A DNA stretch of 64,000 nt from Lepidostoma basale. Taxonomy: Eukaryota > Arthropoda > Insecta > Trichoptera > Lepidostomatidae. The notes beneath the pieces are model-generated. The model had not been told where the DNA came from, made no database searches, and saw only the letters and a list, made by a program, of their open reading frames with translations. The position numbers and the translations under genes are program-made. Below are positions 42,842 through 53,450 of the stretch, in pieces. The stretch spans positions 372,001 through 436,000 of the forward strand of contig JAHDVF020000074.1 of NCBI GenBank assembly GCA_022606425.2, in the 5' to 3' direction. Every line of letters begins with the position of its first letter. Position 1 is the stretch's first letter.

Positions 42842-42895
42842 AATTGATGCCAACTAGTTTCGCTTGGACCCAAGCTTCATCAGGGTAGTATAACA
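42842..42895 (-). ncRNA. Hammerhead ribozyme candidate, F4 family
   Basis: Minus strand: TATACTACC, box CTGATGA (42883-42877), extra A, perfect stem II GCTTG/CAAGC with loop GGTC, GAAA (42861-42858), self-complementary CTAG, triplet GTT, then GGCATCAATTATAA. CC/GG beside the core and TTATA/TATAA further out can form a bipartite stem I. Core fully consensus; GUU is a permitted but less common cleavage triplet. Confidence 0.65.
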
Positions 42896-42900
42896 ACTGC

Positions 42901-43619
42901 TATACTGCCCCGTCAAACTTGGATTACAAATTGAGTGCTTCATAAGAAAATTTTATAATTATTAAATGTGAATTTTTACATATTGATCATAAAACAATTA
43001 ATACACATTAATTTACATAATATTTGTGTGGAAATTTAGTTACATAAAATTTTGTTCCTATGTGATCAAAATTAATCTAAATTTTAACATAATTGTAACG
43101 CTAAGCGTGCAAAGTTTTCTGGGTACAAATTTAATATTCATTAATGCATGAGTTTTAAATATTCATAATTTATTTTAGCGTTTTCAACCTAAAATCGATT
43201 ACACCCCGTTTCGTGCTGTAGATTTTTTTAAATCTTTCATAAAGTAAATAAAACTTGGATTAATACTGCCGCTTTTTGTACGTGAACACATCAAAATTTA
43301 TCAAAGAATATCCAATTTTGTAACGTATCAACAAGTCCCATATTTCTAGTTATTTTTACTCTATGTCGTACGTGTATCCCATTACATTCCACACGAAATT
43401 ATATTTATCGTTATTTTCCTTTGACGTTCATCTTGCAGAGAACATTGCTTTATGAAAATGTATGGCGCATTTTGCCTCTGCTCCTAAATTCGTGAAAGAA
43501 ATATCAACATACTTTGGTATTTGAAGAAAGAGAATACTAGAAGATATTTGGATATAATATTTTAAAAGTCTTTGTTGAGGTAATCATTTAAAATTAATCC
43601 ACATTCACGCTAGTAAAAC
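42901..43619. other. AT-rich stretch without recognised features
   Basis: Nothing supported. Confidence 0.5.
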
Positions 43620-43945
43620 AATTACACTAATCAAATCAATTAAAATCAGTTTATCTTCTCAAAAGATATTACAAACAACAATTATATTATAGTTTAAGAC
43701 ATTTATTAAGAACAGATCAAATATAATAAATATATAATACCAGGAACGGCATGAGAGATGGTTCGATATTAGGAATACAAGATACTCTCCAAAGTCAAGA
43801 GTATTTGTCTTCTGAACATACTTTCATCAATATGGAAGATGATCCGAAGTGATCATGCTCAGCAGTTTGATTTATCTCTACACCGGCATAACCAAAGGCA
43901 AGTTGGTTCTGCATGCTGGGAGATAAAACAGTCTGGGCTGATGCT
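43620..43945. repeat. Dispersed repeat D1, copy 2
   Basis: Collinear with 11955-12365 over GAGATGGTTCGATATTAGGA, GATACTCTCCAAAGTCAAGA and TTCTGAACATACTTTCATCA. Several short frames on both strands here are by-products of the repeat. Confidence 0.65.
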
Positions 43946-44049
43946 GTCGAAGATAACCATCCGGAACATAAAGATGAATACATTCCAAGATGACGGAATT
44001 CTCAAAGAATCTCCTGATAAATCTGAAAAAATGTTTGGATAGTTAATTG

Positions 44050-44570
44050 ACAACTTGCATCCCGTGAAATATTACCGGAAGTAAAGATTTTCTTCGCTTT
44101 AAAAACTCGGTTCACTGTACAATCGTAATCAGTTTAAATTTTTAATGTAAATATTTTATTTTCATACATGTTATAAATCTCATACATGTTATAAATTTCA
44201 CAATTAAAAAGACCAAATTCTTCTTCTTTTGTTTTCTACACTACTGCCATACAACAATGAATAGAACAAAACTCAAAATAATCCAGAAACTTTCTTAGAC
44301 ATGCGCATCGTGTGCATTTTGAATTATTTGCGGAGAAAATCGAAGTATTTATTCCTCTCTCGCTCTCTTGTATTCAACATATTCCCGTTCTCTTTCTAGA
44401 CGACGGTTTTCGCCAATTAATATAATGATTTTTAGTTCCACCAAAATGTCATCAAAGTTTAACATGCTGGCTGAATGGTATTGCAGCTTTCAGCTGTACC
44501 ATAGTAGAGTCCGTTTATTTCTGAGAGATTGTTTGCAAAAGTGTGAGTAAAACACCTCCAATATTGGTTA
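44050..44570. repeat. Dispersed repeat D2, copy 1
   Basis: Shares with 50808-51140 the blocks TGCATCCCGTGAAATATTA, CACTGTACAATCGTAATCAG, AATAATCCAGAAACTTTCTT and CTCTCGCTCTCTTGTATTCA. On the minus strand it reads NNSKCTRCACLRKFLDYFEF, matching a peptide in copy 2. No known family recognised. Confidence 0.6.
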
Positions 44571-45943
44571 TAGAATGCTATCTGATTGGTTGCTGGGGTC
44601 TCAGGACCTTCTGGGATCAAATTTAAAACTTTTTTTTTAATTTATTCTATTATGTATTTTACCGGTTTTGACATTGGGAAATAGGGTTCATTAAAATGGT
44701 TTTGTGGAAAAAGTTTTAAAATTCTTGAGATATTAATTTCATTTGTTCAAAATTTCACCACGAAATTTCATAAAATCCTAAGATGTTATAATTTGATTTT
44801 ATTACGTAAAGAATGCGAAATTCCTTATTGTAAGTGACTTTTATTAAAAATGACTTATTTATTATAAATGCGGATAAGAAATATAATTTTGGAATATCTA
44901 AGGCTTTTATTTTTTATGAATAAAAAAGCTTTTTTTCATAATAATATTATACATGTTTTTTTCTGAAGACGCGGAGCAATTTTTCATTTTAATTATATAT
45001 ACCAGAAGCTTGTTTGCGAACGTAATATGTGCGGGTAATAATAAGTTTTTTCTTTATACGCTCGCAAAATACTCTTCGTTAAAAACGTAGAAAAAATGTT
45101 CTATTAAAGTTTAATATTTCCTCGTCTTTAACATTGTACGTAAACATAAAATAAGTACTGTATAATTTTTATATTATACATAATGAAGATCAAACTGCTT
45201 CAGATTTAAAACACAAATATTAAGATTTTTAATTACTTTTCTTGATTGAATTTCTTATTTCCAATATCTAATTAACTATTCAAAAGAAAAGTGGTAAATT
45301 TTTTTCGCAAAATTTTTTCAATGAATATAAGAATAATTTTCACGAATTTTTTTATTAAAACGCTCCCTAAAATTTAATAAATCGCAGAATTTCAATTCTA
45401 ACTAACGTAATCTTGTAGAACTTTGTGTATTTTATAATATTAAAAGCTACAGTATTAATTATCAAAGACCTTAGAATGAAAAACATGCCATTCTCTTAAA
45501 ATATCTAGGAAAGAGTGTTTTTCATTTATTTTAATATAATATTAATATGAATTAAAACCGCTATTTTGTTGATAAACTGATGACATTATACACCTTATAA
45601 GTCCATATATACATGCGTGTGTGTTGTTAACATGTTTTGGATGGGGGTATAAAGGAGTACAAAGTGAAGGATTTCATTAAATACAATGTTATACAGTAAA
45701 ATTTAAGCAGTAATATACCGTTAAAAATTGTTAATATACATAAATGCATCATCTATACAGATTAAAATTCTTCAGAGTTTGAAGACTTGTTGATTACATC
45801 ATAAAATTCTGTATCTGTAATGTAGATATAATAAAGTATAAAATTTTTGGATAATATATTTATTTATCGCGGAAATTACTTAATGATGTATAACTCCTTA
45901 TTAAATAATTATAACGAATGAAATCGTCTATTTTTTAAAACTA
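44571..45943. other. AT-rich stretch without recognised features
   Basis: Nothing supported. Confidence 0.5.
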
Positions 45944-46125
45944 ACTAACTTACTAACCATCACGCCGTCTTCCCGAAAGGGTAGGCAGAAAGAATGGACT
46001 GCCACACTTTAACCGTTGCGGCACTTCATCCTTCTCTTTTCGCCCTCGTGGGAGACGCGGTGTGATGGGTTGTGAACCTCATCGCCACCAATAGGCATCT
46101 CCCGCGCACACTTCGATCGTCTAAA
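45944..46125 (-). mobile_element. Family A LINE fragment (A13) with fused block
   Basis: Tail AACTAACTTACTAACC and family terminus GGGTAGGCAGAAAGAATGGA, joined at about 46012 to a GC-rich block ending in CGCCACCAATAGGCATCTCC that is shared with 29660-29705. Confidence 0.6.
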
Positions 46126-46127
46126 AG

Positions 46128-46320
46128 TTTTATTGTATTTTATGGGAATAATATATTTCGTCTTACATAGCCATTATTGAATGATAATTATAACATTTAA
46201 TAATGCCTTAGAAAGGCAAAATATGTCATTCCCATAAAATACAAAATAATATAATATACGAGTATATTATAATAAAACTTCTATAAAATAGACGTTTTCA
46301 TACATACTAATTATTTAAGA
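46128..46320. repeat. F9 inverted-repeat element
   Basis: The right half reads ATAATGCCTTAGAAAGGCAA, AATATGTCATTCCCATAAAA, then the arm AAAACTTCTATAAAATAGAC. The left half carries the complement (TATGGGAATAATATATTTCG). The stem GCCTT/AAGGC is intact, GAAA has become AAAA and the box is lost. Confidence 0.55.
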
Positions 46321-46799
46321 AGGAGTTTAATTTAATTTTCAAGAAACCATAAATTATTTAGGGCTATATGAAATGTTAAAACAAATTTACTGAACCATAA
46401 AAGTTTCACAGACAATCAATTCTTAACACATTTATTCACTAAATACCCTCACGTTTCCAAGCATCGCCTACTAAACACACAAACTGATAACTTGAAAATT
46501 CATAGCGACCCTTCCCTCTCATAATGAAGTGCCACAAATTAAGTGTTGAATATATTAGCCGCAGGCTTATCTTTATAAAGCCATATAGCGGAACAGTAGA
46601 ACCCATTATTACCCTTTTATTTAACGTAGTTATGAATTTATGAACTTCAGTCAAATTTCAAGTCCGGAAACACTAACGTAATAAAAGATACGAAATGTCG
46701 AAAATCTTTGAAAATTTTAATTTTTAAAAACCTTGAATATATTCTTTAATATCACTTTTTATATGTGCTTAAGATAATATTAATTTTGCATAATTAATA
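46321..46799. other. AT-rich stretch without recognised features
   Basis: Nothing supported; the 71-codon minus-strand frame (46654-46439) has no family resemblance. Confidence 0.45.
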
Positions 46800-46880
46800 T
46801 GAATGAAAACGTCCGTTTTCTAGAAGTTTTATTATAGTTCATAAGAATGACATGTTTCGCCTTATAGAGGCATTATATTT
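46800..46880 (-). repeat. F9 element half
   Basis: GAATGAAAACGTCCGTTTTC, TAGAAGTTTTATTATAG and AATGACATGTTTCGCCTTAT: the outer arm and GAAACATGTCATT centre on the minus strand. Inverted partner absent. Confidence 0.5.
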
Positions 46881-46954
46881 TTTTACGTTGCGAATTAAGA
46901 AACTATTTCAACAATTAGTTAGTAGTTAAAAATAACATCTTTACTAGTAAATAT

Positions 46955-47185
46955 GTTATTATTATTATTATTTTGTCGAATCCCTCTTGACATCAATACA
47001 GCGCAAGCCAAATCGATGTAAAGGGTATAGCTATATGCTAGGTAGCTAATCTATCGTCATTTTATTGTCACGTGAATTCTTCACCAGACCAAAAAGAGTG
47101 TGATAATCACGATGTGAAATCGAACTCGGGGTCTTCTGTGTGGCAGTCAAAGCATTTACCACTCGGCCACGGAGGTCGTCATTAA
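46955..47185 (-). mobile_element. tRNA-derived SINE, copy 3
   Basis: On the minus strand the head begins GACGACCTCCGTGGCCGAGT with an A box TGGCCGAGTGGT, then a B-box-like GAGTTCGATTTC. The body (GGTCTGGTGAAGAATTCACG) and a terminal ATT-type repeat follow. The A box is tRNA-Leu/Ser-like. Best A box of the four copies. Confidence 0.78.
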
Positions 47186-47289
47186 ATATAACATCATTAC
47201 TTAGGATTCGCTGCATGAATTTGAATGTTAATTGTACTTGATTTTTTTTACAAAACTTTTAATCAAGTGCAAAAAATATAATTTTACTG

Positions 47290-47737
47290 AGAATACTCCT
47301 CATCAAGACCTATGTATGTAGACCTGAGTATCTTGATGTACGGTGCCTATCCGAAAGAGATAAACGGAGACTAGAGGCTTTTGAGATGTGGTCCTATAGA
47401 AGACTATAAGAAATTTCCTGGAGAGACCACATCACAAATGAGGAGGTTCTCCAAAGAATCGAAGGAGGAAGGCACCTGCTCAGGACCTTGTCCGAAAGGA
47501 GTGCAAGATGGATCGACCATGTAATGCGACAAGAATGCCTCTTGCATGCCATAATAAAAATGAGTATGACCGAGGGGACAAATTTAAGGGGACGCCCACG
47601 CCGAGAGTACCTGGAGGACCTGTTAGTGGACGTGCGCTGCTCATCATATGCAGATTTCAAAAGAGCCGCACAAGACATGGAAGAATGGAAGAGAAGAATA
47701 GAAGAAATGGCTGCAAACCAATCCCAGGATTGAAACC
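47290..47737 (+). mobile_element. Family B LINE 3' end (B3)
   Basis: Reads CLSERDKRRLEAFEMWSYRR, a stop, then EISWRDHITNEEVLQRIEGG, RWIDHVMRQECLLHAI, GRPRREYLEDLLVDVRCSSY and WKRRIEEMAANQSQD, ending at a TGA at 47731-47733. The longest family B copy; a small insertion disrupts the HAI-EGM region (47552-47560). Confidence 0.87.
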
Positions 47738-48477
47738 AGAGTAGCAGTAAAAATTAAAATTAAAAATATATTCTGTAGAAATAAGTGTACATTTCGAAAC
47801 ATGTTTGTGAGGAGCACAACAAAGTATTGTCAAAATACAATGTTTTTCAATTTATTCATGAGCTGATGGCAAATATAGTGAAAGTATTTTTGTCATTTTT
47901 ATTAGTCGTTTAAATAAAGCACATATAAAATGGTATTTTAATGAAACGTTTCAACATTAAAACGCACAATAAACACGTATGGAATCCTCGGAATGAAACG
48001 ATCAATGAATACCTATGAATGTAAAAAAAATATGTTCAAATTCGTAAGTTTTACATTCTATTTGGAATAACATCGCTTGAAAAAATATGGCAGAAATTTG
48101 AAATGTAAACTATTTCCAGGGCGTATTTCATTGAGCGTGGTATGTAATTCGGAAAATCCTTCACTTTTTTCCACTTTATTTAACGTCACAAACATTTCCA
48201 TACATGTCGGCGGCAATTTGAAGGTACGCTTTCCATTTATTTATCGTTTTATAATAAAATTTTACCAGTCAAAGGGCCGGCTGGGTATTTTTACGCTTTT
48301 CATACATCATTTTGTGTTGACGTTCGTCCAAACGAGTAAATATTTTCATATTGGCTACAAACATATTTCCTGAAAGAGACTATTATATTAAAAGGCAGTG
48401 GTGACGCGTAAAAAATTCAATTGACGCACTCTCTTTGTGGTTAGACATTTTAAGCTTATAGAAATTAAATATAAAAC
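47738..48477. other. Stretch without recognised features
   Basis: A 98-codon frame (48077-48373) has no family resemblance. AT-rich. Confidence 0.45.
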
Positions 48478-48640
48478 ACTTTGTATTTAACCACGGTATG
48501 GTTATTATAATTGATACCAACTAGACCCAAGTTTCATCAGGACAATATAACAAGTTGTATTGACCTGATGAAGCTTGGGTCCAAGCAAAACTAGTTGGCA
48601 TCAATCATAGTAACCATACCGTGGTTAAATACAAAGTCTT
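48478..48640. repeat. F4 inverted-repeat element with paired hammerhead-like motifs
   Basis: The arms ATTTAACCACGGTATGGTTA and complement (about 48486-48530 and 48591-48628) enclose a plus-strand motif and a truncated minus-strand copy (CTGATGAAACTTGGGTCTAG, with the second half of stem II and GAAA deleted). Confidence 0.78.
48560..48605 (+). ncRNA. Hammerhead-like motif, F4 family
   Basis: Box CTGATGA (48565-48571), extra A, perfect stem II GCTTG/CAAGC, AAAA in place of GAAA (48587-48590), CTAG, triplet GTT, GGCATCAAT. TTGA before the box can pair with TCAA after it. Loss of the conserved G12 would be expected to impair cleavage. Confidence 0.58.
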
Positions 48641-49029
48641 TTATTATTTTTTATCAATAAGTTTAAAATTATGTATATATTCTGATGAAAGTTTCCGTTT
48701 TTTATGTTTTATTGTATTTCGAGTGACGTATTTTGTCTTATAAGCGCAATATCAAAAAATACTTATTTAGACTTCGAAGTTTTACTTCTATAATAAAATA
48801 GATAGAAAGAGAACTGACATGCGTGCATGATATAATGTATTAATGAGGAGGCGGAGAGAAGTACAGTTTGTCAGGAAAACACCGTGTTGTTGTTTATTTT
48901 TTTCTGCTTACTCTTTCGAGAAATGGTTAAGTTATTTAACTTTACCAATATTGTTCAGTCATTTATTCATTCGACATATTTATAAGAAATCATTGTTTAT
49001 ATTTAGCCTTAAAGACAAGTATCTGTTGA
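48641..49029. other. AT-rich stretch with a faint F9 trace
   Basis: GATGAAAGTTTCCGTTTTT at about 48683 and GTGACGTATTTTGTCTTATA at about 48723 resemble a decayed F9 half. A 78-codon frame (48843-49079) has no family match. Confidence 0.4.
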
Positions 49030-49165
49030 CTCCAAAAGATAGTCTGACGACAAATTTTACAATATGTGGAAGAAGATAGATGAGAGTTATACGGGAAGAA
49101 GTAAAATGGAAAACAATTTAGGAGGCCTACATCCAGCAGTGGAGAGGTGGCTAATGAGATGAAGA
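49030..49165 (+). mobile_element. RTE-like LINE 3' end fragment
   Basis: GGAGGCCTACATCCAGCAGT followed by GGAGAGGTGG and an ATGAAGAAGAAAA tail: the EAYIQQW terminus of the RTE-like family. Confidence 0.6.
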
Positions 49166-49639
49166 AGAAAATACCCTAATTAAAATATTAAAATATTTTA
49201 CATGCTAAATTTTTCATTTCATTAAAATATCTTGCACCGCCACTGTAGCGTGAACATAAAAAGGTTCTTGGTGCAATATTTTTTAGTCAACAACCCCTCG
49301 ATAAGTTCCGCCTGTTTGTCTTCTGGGATGATGGAAGTGAGAAGAAATAAACATATTTTCTGATTATTTTCAAATTGCTTTCAAAATAACCTTTTTTATT
49401 TGTCGCGCTGCCGGTTATTCACCCGGAGAGTTCTTACGGAGTAAATAAATATGGGACAATACCTCATATTGCGTTTTTCTGTAAATATTAAAACCCTGAA
49501 AATCATATTTTAGGAAATATTCCCACTAGTACCCAACCTAATATAACAATATCATTAAGGATATTATTTACGTTATTATGAGTATGAAATATTTACGAAT
49601 AAAAACATGTCATTTTTTTTATAGAATCAAGAAATAATA
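49166..49639. other. Stretch without recognised features
   Basis: Nothing supported. Confidence 0.5.
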
Positions 49640-49868
49640 CATTTATCTACTCGAAATAGAGGAAGACCGAAAAAAACATGACACGATGTAATAATTCTAA
49701 TATTGAATGTCGGCCACGTGATCAGTCAGAGAAATCTACGCGCGTGCATGACGCGATGTATGAATATTGAGGAAGCGAGCGAAAAATGTCAGGACAGAAA
49801 ATTATGGCAGTCCATTCTTTCTGCCCACCCCTTCAGAAAGACGGCTTGATGGTTAGTTAGTTAGTTCT
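49640..49868 (+). mobile_element. Family A LINE 3' end fragment (A14)
   Basis: GAGGAAGACCGAAAAAAACA (GRPKKTW), CGCGTGCATGACGCGATGTA (RACMTRCM), CAGGACAGAAAATTATGGCA (QDRKLWQ), then a TTAG tail. About 230 bp with scattered stops. Confidence 0.72.
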
Positions 49869-50621
49869 TTATATCTAGCTATAATATGCAGCAAAAATAA
49901 ATACACTTCCTTTTTTATTGTTTCTTGAACAATGATTTAAAACTCTATATGAAATAATTGAAAACATATGAAAACCCCTGTTATTAATACAAACAAAAAC
50001 GGCATTATCGTATCGGCATTAATGTAAAAAAAAATAATAATCTTGTTACTTTGATTGTAAGAATATACGGTGTATTAGCTTTCTTCGATGATGATAAATT
50101 CGCTGAACTGTGAACTTATTGAACGTGCGTAATATTTTTATAATCTAAAAATATAATCCTATAAACTTAAGTATTATCGTAATACATCGCCTAGTAGGTG
50201 CTCAGCCACGGGTATCTACTTTAATCTGGAAGCGAGCTCAAGTTTCCTCTGAGCCTGTAATATAGTCAAATTATATTTCAATAAAATATCGGGAAACCTC
50301 TCAGCCTTTCCGTAAACATCACGTTATTATTACGCGAGTGGGTACTTGTGTACACTAGGGATGTGCAGGGGCTAAGTTAACGCAGGCCTGATACAAGTAC
50401 ATCATTTTAAAATGATTCGAGTTCCTGAGAATCGATCGAATCGACACGAAATCAATTGCGATATTTCAATGCCTTCCACATAAACTTAATGCATTAACGC
50501 TTTATGGATTCATATTTATTTTCATATACATAAATAAAAACCCTTTTTTATTACTTTTGATCGTACTAAACTTAAAAGTAAACTTGTTTAGAGAATATAA
50601 TTGGTACATGGCCGGGAAAGT
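49869..50621. other. Stretch without recognised features
   Basis: AT-rich; a GC-richer piece at 50330-50460 (CACTAGGGATGTGCAGGGGC) might be a transposon end but has no partner here. Confidence 0.4.
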
Positions 50622-50740
50622 AACATACGAGGTCTGTCCATAAAATACGCGAACTGCATTGCACTGCATCGAGTGGTCTTCAGTTGAAATTCGCGCAAGA
50701 GCACTGGCTACTTTGTTGCCGGGTGAGCCACTACCGATAA
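50622..50740 (+). mobile_element. Possible mariner/Tc1 terminal fragment
   Basis: ACGAGGTCTGTCCATAAAAT and the following GCGAACTGCA resemble the 5' end of a mariner-type element (ACGAGGTCTGTC is a common mariner terminal phrase). No second end found. Confidence 0.4.
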
Positions 50741-50807
50741 AAGGCTTATATTACTTAAGTATTTCCAAAAATAAAAATAAAATAGTTTAGAAATATAATA
50801 TATATAT

Positions 50808-51140
50808 AGTTGCAACCCCGTGGAATATTATATTGATTTTCGACCCTTTAAAAACTTGGTACACTGTAAAATCGTAATCAATAATAAGTTGTAACTTTTA
50901 ATGTAACTTTTTTTTCTATTGTTTTCTACACTACTATCACAACAATAATCGAAACAAATTTCAAAATAATCCAGAAACGTTCTCGGGCATGCGCATTGTG
51001 TACATTTCGAATTGTTTTCGGAGAGAAAGTATTCCTGTCTCGCTCTCTTGCACTCAAAATATTCTCGTACTATTTCTTTACGACATTGTGGTTGTTGCCT
51101 ATTTATATTATGATACTCGACTTTGATGTACCTACACAAT
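50808..51140. repeat. Dispersed repeat D2, copy 2
   Basis: Collinear with 44050-44570. The minus strand carries a 103-codon frame (51139-50828) reading KCTQCACPRTFLDYFEICFD, and the related peptide survives in copy 1. Conserved cysteines suggest a former coding region, but I recognise no domain. Confidence 0.55.
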
Positions 51141-51689
51141 TACGTATAGGGGGAGCAAGAGAGCTTAGCAATTTAGAAAGGCTTTCGTTATACCTATACA
51201 TCTAGTTTAATATGTTAACTAAAATAATTTGATTAAATAATGGTACCCGCTAGGCAACATGAATCTGCGCTCTTAGCTCGAAAATTACTTATTTAGTGGG
51301 AAGATTTCACGTGTTTATTAGCACACGTTAACGTGTACGCAAAATGCTCATCTACGGCACACGGGAAGTATTAATTTCACGGCGAAATTCACAGATTGCT
51401 CTAATTACGGATTATTTACTTTTGAAATGAAAATGATACATTGAAAATATTTAACACGTAAGAATAGATGGGTTACATAGATTTTCTTAAAACGTATGAA
51501 ATTGTGATAGCTTTTTTTTTAAATTAAAACCCGAAGTTTATTAAAACTAAGAAATATTTTAAAACGATTTTCGCGATGATTTAATCAATTAATTATTGAT
51601 GTAATTTTGATAACACTCATTCAAAGGAATGACTATCCCTTAAATATTATGAAAAGTGTACCTACAAATTAAAAATTATGTTTTTAAAA
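51141..51689. other. AT-rich stretch without recognised features
   Basis: Nothing supported. Confidence 0.5.
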
Positions 51690-52170
51690 CAATCTAACTA
51701 AATAACTAACGGCAAAACTGACTGCCACACATTCATATCCTGACAAACTTCTCTCAAATCCTCAACATTTATACATATCAATTCATACATCATCATACGT
51801 CGATTTCTCCGACCCCTCACGTGGCCGGCAATAAACATTTGATTTATTTGATTATGCTTCGTTTTCCTTGGTCTTTCTCTTTATCTAGTTCCATTTACAT
51901 AGTTTACATTTACTTTTGTATCATTCTTTTTGTCTAAATCATCAAAATTTTCCTTTCATTATTTTGTTCATAACATTTTCATTCACATTGCATTCACTTA
52001 TAATACATTCATTTGAAATTCTAGCATACACAGATTTTCACATATTTGTCTAAGAGATGTGATTTCTACTGCATTTATTATATTTTCATCCTTTTTTGCC
52101 AGTTCCATGTTCGCTCCCATACATAATGGCACCATATAATAACACCATTGTGCACTGCCATTTTAGCTTG
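51690..52170 (-). mobile_element. Family A LINE 3' end, broken (A15)
   Basis: Tail CTAACTAAATAACTAACGGC (part of the terminus deleted), GCCGGCAATAAACATTTGAT, TCGTTTTCCTTGGTCTTTCT and the GVLVP-equivalent region near 52140. Heavily decayed. Confidence 0.7.
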
Positions 52171-53089
52171 AAATTTGATTATTTGATATTTCATTTCTTT
52201 GATCGTGGCATAATCTAACAGTTATTTTAATATCGAATTAAAATCTAATAATAAAATCGTTCTACTACCATATAGATTTCAAGCGATGTATCCAATATCA
52301 TAGAACTAATAAATTTTCTTAACAAAAGAGAATAAAGCAAAAATCGAACAGCTGATGGAATTCTGAAGCTTTTCTGAACCGATTGCAGTGCGCATTGTTG
52401 TGCAGTAGTATAAAATTTCTCATTGCTACGATTTTCTTGAAAACAGAAACTCGCATTCGCTTATATTGCGATACGTCACAGCAGAAATTCTAGACGCTCC
52501 TTTCAGTGGAAACGTTCCCTTTATTATGGAAGTATCGAAGAACTGGACGCGGGGCTCACAAAGAGCAACGTAGCATTGTAGTGATGTCTAATGCGAATTA
52601 AATCCGGTTCGTGGCGCAACGCCGTTTTGAACCGGCTTTGATGGTGATAAGAAAAAAACGATAATATTCGCTTTCTAGAATAGGACAGAACAAATCAATT
52701 GATTCGTAGTTTAATAAATTTTGAAAGTAAAATTAATTTAAAAAAATCTACAATCTATACAAATACTTGTAGACAAATACTGGATTTTACCCATTGCGGG
52801 TTAATCATTACTTACAAATAATCTTAATAGATGGCGCGAGTGTAGTTTGACCTAAAAAATGTGAAGTGTTTTAACATAGTAGCATATATGAGTATACAAG
52901 TTCCAAAAATTTGTCAGACGTGGTGGTCGTAAGAAGGGAGGAATGGGGAATGTTGTTAACATAAAGTGATCGCTTAACCCAACCAATTACAGGTCATAAG
53001 TCCTGTAAACGCCTCGACTACCATATTCTGTTTCCAAAAAAAACAATTTATTTCTTCGTTATTGAGATACAATTAATCCTTGCATGATA
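52171..53089. other. Stretch without recognised features
   Basis: A unique GC-richer segment at about 52370-52650 has no gene signal. Confidence 0.45.
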
Positions 53090-53222
53090 AAGTGCGTGCA
53101 TGGTGCGATGTATGAATTTGGAGGAAGCCCGAGAGGTGTGCCAGGACAGGCCAGTGTGGCGATCCATCCTCTCTGCCCTCCGGGGAAATGGCGTGATGGT
53201 TAGTTAGTTCGTTAGTTTATTA
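53090..53222 (+). mobile_element. Family A LINE 3' end fragment (A16)
   Basis: GAGGAAGCCCGAGAGGTGTG, CCAGGACAGGCCAGTGTGGC, then GGCGTGATGGTTAGTTAGTT. The last about 40 codons only. Confidence 0.72.
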
Positions 53223-53389
53223 ATCCTTAAAAATAATTTAATTTTACTGTACTTTTTCAAACGAAAAAACTAGCACTAAACATTTTAATCTACGATATTA
53301 TAAATAATCAGATAATTTTCAATGTTTGCAGAAGTAGTTCATTGCTTATTATGAAAAAGGAAACGCGAGTGTTTCTGTTTGAATCCAAC

Positions 53390-53450
53390 TACACAGGATC
53401 AAAAGCCAAACGTTCTGTTCCCTGGTCCACCACCCTGTTATTTTTGTTTT
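53390..53450 (-). repeat. tRNA-like SINE fragment
   Basis: The minus strand reads GGTGGTGGACCAGGGAACAG then AACGTTTGGCTTTTGATCC, matching the A-box and anticodon portion of 1545-1625. The B box is lost. Confidence 0.45.

Noticed and set aside
44368..44550. 60-codon plus-strand frame within D2
   Set aside because: Not preserved in the other D2 copy; by-product of the repeat.
48077..48373. 98-codon plus-strand frame
   Set aside because: Phe/Ile/Lys-rich, no recognisable domain or context.
50340..50440. CACTAGGGATGTGC taken as a DNA-transposon terminus
   Set aside because: No matching inverted end or target duplication found nearby.
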